Of a stretch of DNA of 64,000 bases, positions 26,142 through 33,308 are shown piece by piece. Position 1 is the first letter of the stretch. Every line of letters begins with the position of its first letter. The notes under the pieces are model-generated. The model worked only from the letters and a program-made list of their open reading frames with translations, did no database searches and was not told the DNA's origin. A program made the position numbers and the translations under genes. The stretch is from Mycolicibacterium neworleansense. GTDB lineage: Bacteria; Actinomycetota; Actinomycetes; Mycobacteriales; Mycobacteriaceae. The DNA lies in the NCBI RefSeq assembly GCF_001245615.1, contig NZ_CWKH01000003.1, positions 868,001-932,000 of the forward strand, read 5' to 3'.

Positions 26142-26935
26142 ACAACCTGTACCGCGAGCTCGCTCCGATCACCGAGTCCGCCTGGGCCGAGATCGAGCTC
26201 GAGGCCAGCCGAACCTTCAAGCGGCACATCGCCGGACGGCGCGTGGTCGACGTCAGCGAGCCGGGCGGCCCGGTCACCGCGGCGATCAGTACCGGCCATC
26301 TGCTCGATGTCAGCTCTCCCGGTGACGGCGTGGTGGCTCACCTGCGCGACGCCAAGCCCCTGGTGCGGCTGCGGGTGCCGTTCACGGTGTCGCGCACCGC
26401 GATCGACGATGTCGAGCGCGGTGCCCAGGACTCCGACTGGGATCCGGTGAAGGACGCCGCCAAGAAGCTGGCTTTCGTCGAGGATCGCGCGATCTTCGAG
26501 GGCTACCCGGCGGCCTCGATCGAAGGGATCCGCAGCTCGAGTTCCAATCCGGCGCTGGCCCTGCCCGACGACGCCCGTGAGATTCCCGACGTGATCGCCC
26601 AGGCGCTCTCGGAGCTGCGGCTGGCCGGTGTGGACGGGCCGTACTCGGTGCTGCTCTCGGCGGCGACCTACACCAAGGTCAGCGAGACCACCGCGCACGG
26701 ATACCCGATCCGCGAACACCTGAGCCGGCTCGTCGACGGTGAGATCATCTGGGCGCCCGCGATCGACGGGGCGTTCGTATTGTCCACCCGCGGTGGTGAT
26801 TTCGATCTGCAGCTGGGCACCGACGTGTCCATCGGCTACCTGTCCCATGATGCCGAGAGCGTGCAGTTGTATTTGCAGGAGACGCTGACGTTCCTGGCCT
26901 ACACCGCCGAGGCGTCGGTCGCCCTCACCGCCTAG
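26138..26935 (+). CDS. enc: Encapsulin shell protein (Cfp29)
   Basis: A 265-aa HK97-fold protein that forms a 60-subunit (T=1) protein nanocompartment. It starts MNNLYRELAPITESAW, as family 1 encapsulins do, with the N-terminal helix that binds cargo peptides. Length and ends are typical. Co-translation with DyP through ATGA makes peroxidase loading likely; ferritin or FolB are other known mycobacterial cargos but are not encoded nearby. It is also known as a culture-filtrate T-cell antigen. Confidence 0.97.
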   Translation: MNNLYRELAPITESAWAEIELEASRTFKRHIAGRRVVDVSEPGGPVTAAISTGHLLDVSSPGDGVVAHLRDAKPLVRLRVPFTVSRTAIDDVERGAQDSDWDPVKDAAKKLAFVEDRAIFEGYPAASIEGIRSSSSNPALALPDDAREIPDVIAQALSELRLAGVDGPYSVLLSAATYTKVSETTAHGYPIREHLSRLVDGEIIWAPAIDGAFVLSTRGGDFDLQLGTDVSIGYLSHDAESVQLYLQETLTFLAYTAEASVALTA

Positions 26936-26955
26936 CACCTAGCGCGTTGGCCCCG

Positions 26956-27014
26956 CGAGCGTGCGTGTCTGCTGCCCGGCACGCCGCTCGCGGGCAGCAC
27001 TGTGCGCACGCTCG
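26956..27014. terminator. Two-step hairpin between encapsulin and purQ
   Basis: CGAGCGTGCG (26956-26965) pairs with 27005-27014, and GCTGCCCG (26971-26978) pairs with 26991-26998, with small unpaired joints. Located between convergent genes, so probably used from both sides. Confidence 0.65.
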
Positions 27015-27035
27015 TCGCGCCGGTACAGCGAAGAA

Positions 27036-27710
27036 CTAGACCGAGAGAACCGCGTCCAGCGCGGAGTAGAACAACCCGAGCCCGTCATCGGACGGACCGG
27101 TCAACGCCTCGGTGGCGTGTTCGGGATGCGGCATCAGGCCCACGACGCGACGGTTTTCCGAGCACACGCCCGCGATGCCGCGCATCGAGCCGTTGAGGTT
27201 CTCGCGGTACCGGAAGACCACGCGGTCCTCGCCCTCGAGTTCGTCGAGCACAGCTTCGGACGCGACGTACCGGCCTTCACCCGACTTGAGCGGGATCAGC
27301 AGATCGGCGCCGGCGTCATAGCGGGTCGTCCAGGCCGTGGTGTTGGAGGCGACCTCCAGCCACACGTCGCGGCAGATGAAATGCAGGCCGGCGTTGCGGG
27401 TGAGCGCACCGGGCAGCAGGCCGGCCTCACACAGCACCTGGAAGCCGTTGCAGATGCCCAGCACCGGCATGCCCTTGCCGGCAGCCTCCACGACCGAGCC
27501 CATCACGGGGGCAAACTTCGCGATCGCCCCGCAACGCAGGTAGTCGCCGTAGGAGAAACCGCCGGGTACGACGACCGCGTCGACGCCCTTCAGGTCGGCG
27601 TCGGCGTGCCACAGGCTGACCGCCTCGGCACCGGCCAGACGCACCGCTCGGGCCGCGTCGACGTCGTCGAGCGTCCCGGGGAAGGTGATCACCCCGACAC
27701 GGGTGGTCAC
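27036..27710 (-). CDS. purQ: FGAM synthase glutaminase subunit PurQ
   Basis: A 224-aa class I glutamine amidotransferase that feeds ammonia to PurL. The nucleophile is Cys87 in GICNGFQ and the other triad members are His195 and Glu197 in MPHPEHA. The ATG overlaps the stop of purS by 4 nt, so PurS and PurQ are made together. PurL itself is 7 kb away. Confidence 0.97.
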   Translation of the reverse strand: MTTRVGVITFPGTLDDVDAARAVRLAGAEAVSLWHADADLKGVDAVVVPGGFSYGDYLRCGAIAKFAPVMGSVVEAAGKGMPVLGICNGFQVLCEAGLLPGALTRNAGLHFICRDVWLEVASNTTAWTTRYDAGADLLIPLKSGEGRYVASEAVLDELEGEDRVVFRYRENLNGSMRGIAGVCSENRRVVGLMPHPEHATEALTGPSDDGLGLFYSALDAVLSV

Positions 27711-27946
27711 GCGTCCTCCCGGCTCACCGAGAAGTCCTCGATAACGGTATTGGCCAGCAGAGATTCGGCGATCTCGGCCAGGGTTTCGTCAGCTACGGAG
27801 TCGTCGACTTCGAGCTCGAAACGCTTCCCTTGACGGACGTCCGAGATGCCACCATGTCCGAGCCGACCAAGTGCCCCGACGATCGCCTGACCCTGCGGGT
27901 CGAGGATCTCCGCCTTGGGCATGACGTGCACAACCACCTTTGCCAC
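27707..27946 (-). CDS. purS: FGAM synthase subunit PurS
   Basis: A 79-aa protein that joins PurL and PurQ into the active complex and helps pass ammonia. The sequence [21 protein letters not shown] at the start is diagnostic. GTG 27946 lies 7 nt after a TAGAGT -10 element, so it is read from a leaderless mRNA. A longer frame to 28042 has no support, because the promoter lies inside it. Confidence 0.95.
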   Translation of the reverse strand: MAKVVVHVMPKAEILDPQGQAIVGALGRLGHGGISDVRQGKRFELEVDDSVADETLAEIAESLLANTVIEDFSVSREDA

Positions 27947-27953
27947 GGCGCAC

Positions 27954-27959
27954 ACTCTA
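27954..27959 (-). promoter_or_regulatory. Leaderless -10 element (TAGAGT) of purS-purQ; contains a stop codon
   Basis: The first three bases, TAG at 27959-27957, are the stop codon of the secreted protein gene upstream; the element ends 7 nt before the purS GTG. Confidence 0.7.
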
Positions 27960-28616
27960 CCGGCACGACCCGGTGTAAGCCGTGCACAGTGGGTCGGCCA
28001 GCGCATCGAGCACCTGGCGATCCGACGGTGCCGACCATTCAACCCTGGACGGGGTGGTCGACCACATGGCCAACTCGACCACGGTGCTGTTGTTGGGATC
28101 GGCGAGCAGATACTGGTGCAAGACCCGGTCGTCGAAGTTGATCACCGCGGCCAGTCGCCCGGTCCGGTCGGTGGTGATCGACGGCGGGTTCCCCGGGCAC
28201 TTGCGCAGCGCATCGGCGGCCCCCTGCACCACCGCCAGCGCCGTCTGCCCGCCCAGCCAGGTCTCCCCGCGCCAATGGATGACCTGCACCCGCAGTTGCC
28301 AGTCGCCGTCGGGCCGGCCGGCCTCCGATCGTGCCGCCACGGCATAGCCGCGCGGGTCCCCGAGCACCGGCGGTGTCTGGCATTCCTCCTCGAAGCGGAA
28401 ACGCGGCGAAACCGCGGTCACGGCCAAACCGGCCAGCCCGGGCCAGCGGTATTCCCGGTCCAGCGGCAGTTTCGAGGTGGCGGCCCAGGCCGAATCCGGG
28501 ATGCGGTCACACAGCGGTGGGCAGTCGGCTCCGGGTTCCGGCCAGGCCGAAGGCGGCGCTGCGGCCAGCCCGCAGAGCACCAATGACATCGCCACGATCA
28601 CCCGCCATAGCCCCAC
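27957..28616 (-). CDS. Secreted cysteine-rich protein of unknown function
   Basis: A 219-aa exported protein. The signal peptide is MGLWRVIVAMSLVLCGLAAAPPSAWP; the mature part has six cysteines (two in DCPPLCDR, then EECQ, RKCPG, PLCTA, GSCR) and so perhaps three disulfides, and no transmembrane segment. I start it at GTG 28616, preceded by -10 TATTGT with an 8-nt gap; a much longer frame to 28763 would cross the divergent gene. It sits upstream of purS in the same place as Rv0787. No function is known to me. Confidence 0.7.
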   Translation of the reverse strand: MGLWRVIVAMSLVLCGLAAAPPSAWPEPGADCPPLCDRIPDSAWAATSKLPLDREYRWPGLAGLAVTAVSPRFRFEEECQTPPVLGDPRGYAVAARSEAGRPDGDWQLRVQVIHWRGETWLGGQTALAVVQGAADALRKCPGNPPSITTDRTGRLAAVINFDDRVLHQYLLADPNNSTVVELAMWSTTPSRVEWSAPSDRQVLDALADPLCTAYTGSCR

Positions 28617-28623
28617 CGAGCGC

Positions 28624-28630
28624 CACAATA
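28624..28630. promoter_or_regulatory. Overlapping divergent -10 elements
   Basis: On the minus strand 28630-28625 reads TATTGT and is followed by 8 nt and GTG 28616. On the plus strand 28624-28629 reads CACAAT and is followed by 6 nt and ATG 28636. One 7-bp stretch may therefore serve both genes. Confidence 0.45.
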
Positions 28631-28635
28631 TAGGT

Positions 28636-29274
28636 ATGCAACTCACGCATTTCGGACATTCGTGCCTACTGGCCAGCATTTCGGACACCACCGTGCTGTT
28701 CGACCCGGGCAACTTCTCGCACGGTTTCGAAGGCATCACCGGCTTGTCGGCCATCCTGATCACCCACCAGCACCCCGATCACGCCGATACCGCCCGCCTG
28801 CCCGCGCTGATCGACGCCAACCCGCAGGCGGCGCTGTACGCCGATCCGCAGACCGCCGCCCAGCTGGGTGACCCGTGGCAGGCAGTGCACCCCGGCGACG
28901 AGTTCCGCGTCGGCTCGCTCAACGTCCGTGGGACCGGCGGCAGGCATGCGGTGATCCACCCGGAAATCCCTGTGATCGACAACATTTCGTATCTGCTGGG
29001 CGACGACGAGCATCCGGCCCGGCTCATGCATCCCGGCGACGCGCTGTTCGTGCCCGGCGAACCGGTCGACGTGCTGGCCACCCCGGCGGCCGCTCCGTGG
29101 ATGAAAATCTCTGAGGCCGTGGACTTCCTGCGCGCGGTGGCTCCAGAGAAGGCGGTGCCGATTCACCAGGGCATCATCGAGCCGAACGCGCGCGGCATCT
29201 ACTACGGCCGGCTGGCCGAGATGACGAATACCGACTTCCAGGTGCTCACCGAGGAAAACGGCACCGAGTTCTGA
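28636..29274 (+). CDS. Metallo-beta-lactamase-fold hydrolase (Rv0786c-like)
   Basis: A 212-aa UlaG-like metal hydrolase. The metal motif is THQHPDHAD (His44, His46, Asp48, His49), and PIHQGIIEP near the end holds a further His. These enzymes open lactones or cut phosphodiesters; the substrate is unknown. It starts with no ribosome site, just 19 bp from the start codon of the divergent secreted protein. Its stop TGA is immediately followed by the stop of the convergent FAD enzyme. Confidence 0.82.
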   Translation: MQLTHFGHSCLLASISDTTVLFDPGNFSHGFEGITGLSAILITHQHPDHADTARLPALIDANPQAALYADPQTAAQLGDPWQAVHPGDEFRVGSLNVRGTGGRHAVIHPEIPVIDNISYLLGDDEHPARLMHPGDALFVPGEPVDVLATPAAAPWMKISEAVDFLRAVAPEKAVPIHQGIIEPNARGIYYGRLAEMTNTDFQVLTEENGTEF

Positions 29275-30918
29275 CTAGGCGATGTCGGCCGCGGCGCCAC
29301 GCCCGGCCGCCCGGCCGGAGAAGATGCAGCCACCCAGGAAAGTGCCCTCCAGCGACCGGTAGCCGTGCACCCCACCGCCGCCGAATCCGGCCGCTTCGCC
29401 TGCTGCGTACAGGCCGGCGAACGCCGTGCCGTCTTCCTTGAGCACCCGGGAGTCCAGGTCGGTTTCCAACCCGCCCAAGGACTTTCGGGTCAGGATGTGC
29501 AGCTTGACGGCGATCAGCGGGCCCGCTTTCGGGTCGGTGAGCCGGTGCGCGGGGACGACGCGGGTGAACCGGTCACCCAGATAGCTGCGTGCTCCGTGGA
29601 TCGCGGTGATCTGCCCGTCCTTGGTGAATTTGTTGACCACCTCGCGGTCGCGGGCGGTCACCTCGGCCGCGACCGTCGCGTAATCGAGTTCCAGCACATC
29701 GGGCACGTCGTTCATCGCGGCCACCAGTTCGCGCAGCGAGCGCGCGCTGACGAAGTCGACGCCTCGATCGACGAACGCCTGCACGGGGGCCGGCGCACCG
29801 GGCCGCACCCGTGCCAGCACGTCACGCACACTGCGCGAGGTGAGGTCGGGGTTCTGCTCCTGGCCGGACAACGCGAACTCCTTGGCGATGATCCGCGCGT
29901 TGAGGATGAACCAGGTGTAGTCCTGCCCGGTGCGGCAGATGTGTTCCAGCGTGCCCAGGGTGTCGAAGCCCGGATACAGCGGTCCGGGCAGCCGTTTTCC
30001 GTTGGCGTCCAACCACAATGACGATGGTCCGGGCAGGATGCGGATGCCGTGGTCGGGCCAGATCGGGTCGTAGTTGGTGATGCCTTCGGTGTAGTGCCAC
30101 ATCCGGTCGCTGTTGATGACGTGCGCCCCGGCGGACTCGGAGATGCCGATCATGCGGCCGTCGACGTGGGCGGGCACCCCGCTGAGCAGCTGCTCGGGCA
30201 CCCGGCCCATGCGAGCGGGCCAGTTCTTGCGCACCAGCTCGTGATTGCCACCGATCCCGCCGCTGGCCACGATCACCGCGGATGCGCGGAACTCGAAGTC
30301 GCCGACGACGTTTCGTGACGACGGTGCCCCGCGTGGCGCGTCAGAGGGCTCCAGCACCGCACCTCGGACGCCGACAACGGCACCCTCGGAGACGATGAGC
30401 TCATCGACGCGGTGCCGATGCGCGAACCGCACCCCGGGCTCGCCCAGCAACCGGCGGGCGAACACGTCGACGATCGCCGGCCCGGTCCCCCAGGTGATGT
30501 GGAAACGCGGCACCGAATTGCCGTGTCCCAGCGCGCCGTAACCGCCCCGCTCGGCCCACCCGACCAATGGGAAGGTCTGTAGGCCCCGGGACCGCAACCA
30601 GCTGCGTTTCTCCCCGGCGGCGAAGTCGACGTACGCGTGCGCCCACTCCCGCGGCCAGTGATCCTCGGCCCGGTCGAAGCCCGCGGAGCCCAGCCAGTCC
30701 TGCAGGGCCAGTTCCTGGCTGTCACGGATTCCGAGCCTGCGCTGTTCGGGACTGTCGACGAAGAACAGGCCGCCGAACGACCAGAAGGCCTGCCCACCCA
30801 GGTTGGCGGCGTTCTCCTGATCGACGACCAGCACACGATGCCCGCGCTCGACCAACTCGCATGCGGCAACCAGTCCGGCGAGACCCGCCCCCACGACAAT
30901 GACATCGGCGTCTGCCAT
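29275..30918 (-). CDS. FAD-dependent oxidoreductase, KstD/fumarate-reductase type (Rv0785)
   Basis: A 547-aa flavoprotein. The dinucleotide motif is VVGAGLAGLVAACELVERG at residues about 8-26, with a later GGIGGNHE and a C-terminal GGGGVHGYRSLEG typical of the 3-ketosteroid dehydrogenase/fumarate reductase family. The exact substrate is unknown; homologues are labelled FAD-binding dehydrogenases. ATG 30918 has -10 TAGTCT 8 nt upstream and no ribosome site; an ATG 9 nt upstream is possible. Confidence 0.85.
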   Translation of the reverse strand: MADADVIVVGAGLAGLVAACELVERGHRVLVVDQENAANLGGQAFWSFGGLFFVDSPEQRRLGIRDSQELALQDWLGSAGFDRAEDHWPREWAHAYVDFAAGEKRSWLRSRGLQTFPLVGWAERGGYGALGHGNSVPRFHITWGTGPAIVDVFARRLLGEPGVRFAHRHRVDELIVSEGAVVGVRGAVLEPSDAPRGAPSSRNVVGDFEFRASAVIVASGGIGGNHELVRKNWPARMGRVPEQLLSGVPAHVDGRMIGISESAGAHVINSDRMWHYTEGITNYDPIWPDHGIRILPGPSSLWLDANGKRLPGPLYPGFDTLGTLEHICRTGQDYTWFILNARIIAKEFALSGQEQNPDLTSRSVRDVLARVRPGAPAPVQAFVDRGVDFVSARSLRELVAAMNDVPDVLELDYATVAAEVTARDREVVNKFTKDGQITAIHGARSYLGDRFTRVVPAHRLTDPKAGPLIAVKLHILTRKSLGGLETDLDSRVLKEDGTAFAGLYAAGEAAGFGGGGVHGYRSLEGTFLGGCIFSGRAAGRGAAADIA

Positions 30919-30926
30919 GAGACGCA

Positions 30927-30932
30927 AGACTA
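30927..30932 (-). promoter_or_regulatory. Leaderless -10 element (TAGTCT) for FAD oxidoreductase
   Basis: TAGTCT, 8 nt, ATG 30918 on the minus strand. Confidence 0.55.
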
Positions 30933-30939
30933 GCCCTAG

Positions 30940-31644
30940 TCAGGCGGCCTCGGTCAGTACCGAAAATCCTCGCCACCGGTAAACGGTCGGCTCGCACTGA
31001 TGCAGCAAAGCCAGGTCGATCGCATCCAGCATGGCCTGCCGGGGGCCGGGCCGTCGCAGGTGCCTCGCAGCGACCGCGACCCGCACCGTGCCCTCGCGAC
31101 GCGCGGTGCGTTCAGCGGCGAGCACGACGGTGCGGCACCACCACGGTTCGGACAGAAATCCTTCGCCGATGCCCACCACCCGGGCGCGCGTCGTGGTCTG
31201 CCGGACCAGGTCGGTGATGCCGTTCAGGTCGGCCAGCAAACGAAAGCCGTTGCGTGGCAGCGCCGTCACGGTTCCCTGTGAGACGTTCCAGCCGGGCGCG
31301 GCGAACAACCTGGTGCGCAGACCCAGGTGCTCGAGCACCCGGTCGGCGCCCATCAGCCTCAGGTTGGCCTCGTGGGCGGGCAACGAGGCGAACTCACCGC
31401 GCCGCTTCTTGGTCGCGGCCTCGTCGTAGCCGTGGAGCACGATGGCGTCGCCGCCGCTGCGCCGACGGGCCAGCCACTGGACGGTGTCGGCATCGCGGTC
31501 CAACCGGTAGCCACCCTTGAGCCGCGGCGCCACCATCATCGAGACGGGTACGCCACGGGTGTCGAGCTCGGCGCAGAACGACTCGACATCAGCCATCGTG
31601 CGATCGCTGATCTGCGATATCGAGACGATGAGTTGTCCGGTCAC
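30940..31644 (-). CDS. DUF2334/polysaccharide-deacetylase-like protein (Rv0784)
   Basis: A 234-aa protein with the NodB-like barrel: SISQISDRTMADV at the first strand where a catalytic Asp would be, HGYDE as the second motif and RLFAAPGWNVS as the third. In DUF2334 proteins this fold binds a metal and removes acyl groups from sugars, but here no signal peptide is present. It ends 21 nt before the FAD enzyme start. GTG start at 31644. Confidence 0.75.
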   Translation of the reverse strand: MTGQLIVSISQISDRTMADVESFCAELDTRGVPVSMMVAPRLKGGYRLDRDADTVQWLARRRSGGDAIVLHGYDEAATKKRRGEFASLPAHEANLRLMGADRVLEHLGLRTRLFAAPGWNVSQGTVTALPRNGFRLLADLNGITDLVRQTTTRARVVGIGEGFLSEPWWCRTVVLAAERTARREGTVRVAVAARHLRRPGPRQAMLDAIDLALLHQCEPTVYRWRGFSVLTEAA

Positions 31645-31724
31645 GCCGCCAGTGTGGCAACGTCACATGTCGGGACGGTGTCGAACACTCTGACGCGGAA
31701 TGTCCATTCGGCCATGGCGTGCGT

Positions 31725-32213
31725 TCAGGACGGCAGAATGGCCTCGATGGCCTCGATCACCTCGGGTGCATCCGGCTCGGTGCGGGGACGGAACCGGTTG
31801 GCCACCGCGCCGCCGGGGGCGAGCAGAAACTTCTCGAAGTTCCACTGGATGTCCCCGGCTTCGCCGGCCGCGTCGGTGGCCTTCGTCAGCTCGGTGTAGA
31901 GCGGGTGGCGGTCGGCGCCGTTGACGTCGGTCTTGGCCAGCAACGGGAAAGTCACGCCGTAGGTGCTCGAGCAGAACGTCTGGATCTCCTCGGCGGTGCC
32001 CGGCTCCTGGCCCATGAACTGGTTGCACGGAACACCGACGACGGTCAGCCCCCGGGCGGCGTAGTCCTGCGCGAGCTTCTCCAGCGCGGTGTACTGCGGC
32101 GTCAGCCCGCATTTGGAGGCCACGTTCACCACCAGGACGGCGCCGCTCGCCAACTCGGCCAGCGTCGTCGGCTTGCCGTCAAGGGTGGTCAGCGGAATGT
32201 CGTTGAGGCTCAT
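31725..32213 (-). CDS. gpx: Glutathione-peroxidase-like thiol peroxidase
   Basis: A 162-aa protein of the GPx family. The peroxidatic cysteine is Cys35 in ASKCGLT, the second cysteine Cys64 lies in VPCNQFMGQE with the conserved Gln, and the active-site Trp/Asn is in IQWNFEKF. Mycobacteria have no glutathione; such enzymes use thioredoxin, with the second Cys as resolving residue. -10 TACCGT 7 nt upstream of ATG 32213 gives a leaderless mRNA. The 80 nt between this gene and the deacetylase hold no feature I recognise. Confidence 0.9.
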   Translation of the reverse strand: MSLNDIPLTTLDGKPTTLAELASGAVLVVNVASKCGLTPQYTALEKLAQDYAARGLTVVGVPCNQFMGQEPGTAEEIQTFCSSTYGVTFPLLAKTDVNGADRHPLYTELTKATDAAGEAGDIQWNFEKFLLAPGGAVANRFRPRTEPDAPEVIEAIEAILPS

Positions 32214-32220
32214 GCCTGGG

Positions 32221-32226
32221 ACGGTA
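32221..32226 (-). promoter_or_regulatory. Leaderless -10 element (TACCGT) for peroxidase gene
   Basis: TACCGT, 7 nt, ATG 32213, minus strand. Confidence 0.6.
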
Positions 32227-32231
32227 CCGGA

Positions 32232-32786
32232 CTAGCCGTCGAACAGGATCGCGGCCAGGCTCTCCACCTTGGCAATCGGATCACCGGCGGTGTCGATCGC
32301 GTCGTTGAGCCACAGCATCGAAAATCCGTGCACCAGAGACCAAGCCGCCAGTGCGGCACTTGCCGGATCGGCGGCCGCCTTTGGGTCGGCGAGGGTGCCG
32401 ACGCCGCGGTTCAGCTCGGCCCCCGCAGCCGATGCGGCCACGACCAGTTCGGCGTCGGTGTCGTCGTAGAGCGATTTGTCGAACATCACCTCATAGTGGC
32501 CGGGATGGTCCAGGGCGAAGCGCACATAGGCCTTGGCCGCGTCGATGAACTGCGGCCTGGCGTCGGTCAGCGCGGCGGCCAGCAGCCGGAACCCTTCGGT
32601 GGCCAGTGCGGTGAACAGCCCGCGCCGGTCGGTGAAGTGGTGCGCGGGGGCGGCGTGCGAAACGCCCGCGGCGCGCGCGAGTTCGCGCAGCGAGATGCCG
32701 TCGGCGCCCCGTTCCGCCACCAGAGCGGCGGCCTGAGCGAGGATCACGGCCTTGAGATCGCCGTGGTGATAACTCATGTGGGCCAT
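32232..32786 (-). CDS. TetR-family regulator beside DoxX gene
   Basis: A 184-aa TetR/AcrR-type repressor with an N-terminal helix-turn-helix (about residues 28-53: ISLRELARAAGVSHAAPAHHFTDRRGL) and a helical ligand domain. The start is either ATG 32786 or ATG 32777 (MSYHHGDLK). It is divergent from a DoxX gene whose promoter carries a palindrome over the transcription start, so that gene is the likely target. The inducer is unknown. Confidence 0.88.
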   Translation of the reverse strand: MAHMSYHHGDLKAVILAQAAALVAERGADGISLRELARAAGVSHAAPAHHFTDRRGLFTALATEGFRLLAAALTDARPQFIDAAKAYVRFALDHPGHYEVMFDKSLYDDTDAELVVAASAAGAELNRGVGTLADPKAAADPASAALAAWSLVHGFSMLWLNDAIDTAGDPIAKVESLAAILFDG

Positions 32787-32800
32787 CGTAATCCCATATC

Positions 32801-32828
32801 TTGACAGCGCCTAGATTGCGGGTAGCGT
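32801..32828 (+). promoter_or_regulatory. SigA-type promoter (TTGACA-N16-TAGCGT) of DoxX gene
   Basis: TTGACA at 32801-32806, 16-bp spacer, TAGCGT at 32823-32828. A leader of about 25 nt precedes ATG 32862. It is the best -35/-10 pair I saw in the window. Confidence 0.75.
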
Positions 32829-32842
32829 GTCCATCTAGACAC
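32827..32842. promoter_or_regulatory. Palindromic operator GTGTC-N6-GACAC
   Basis: Perfect 5-bp arms (32827-32831, 32838-32842) around CATCTA. It covers the end of the -10 and the likely +1, the right place for repression by the divergent TetR. Confidence 0.6.
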
Positions 32843-32861
32843 CGACAAGATCGGAGCTGCG

Positions 32862-33308
32862 ATGGCTGTCTTCCTGACCCTGATCCTCGGTAGCGTGGCC
32901 GCCCGGACCATCGGCCTGCTGGGCGTGGACTACCTCGACAGCTGGCCCGAGGCCATCACGGTCGGACTGGCCGCCATGTTCGTCATGACCGGCGTCGCGC
33001 ACTTCGTCAATCCGCTGCGGCGCGACATGATCGCGATCGTGCCGCCGGCCCTGCCCGCGCCCGGCACCCTGGTGACCGTCACCGGCGTGCTGGAACTGGC
33101 GGGTGCCGTGGGCCTGCTCTATCCGCCCACCCGCGTGGTGGCCGCCGTCTGCCTGCTGCTGCTCATGCTGGCGATGTTCCCGGCCAACGTCTATGCGGCC
33201 CGGATGCCGAACCCGCCGAAGTCGATGACCTCGCGGTTAAGCGTCCGGACCGCCGAAGAGGCTGTCTACCTGGCCGCTGCCGTAGTTGTCGCGGTCGGCG
33301 GCAGCTAG
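32862..33308 (+). CDS. DoxX-family membrane protein
   Basis: A 148-aa protein with four predicted transmembrane helices (near 1-20, 33-52, 69-92, 97-113, plus a hydrophobic end). The segment MTGVAHFVNPLRRDMIAIVPP is typical of DoxX/DUF4267-like proteins. These may link membrane quinone or thiol redox to detoxification; no substrate is known. ATG 32862 follows CGGAG. Likely controlled by the divergent TetR. Its last 72 nt overlap the end of the convergent ptrB. Confidence 0.75.
   Translation: MAVFLTLILGSVAARTIGLLGVDYLDSWPEAITVGLAAMFVMTGVAHFVNPLRRDMIAIVPPALPAPGTLVTVTGVLELAGAVGLLYPPTRVVAAVCLLLLMLAMFPANVYAARMPNPPKSMTSRLSVRTAEEAVYLAAAVVVAVGGS

Noticed and set aside
27707..28042. Longer purS of 111 residues
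   Set aside because: The extra N-terminus overlaps the secreted protein gene and the purS -10 lies inside it.
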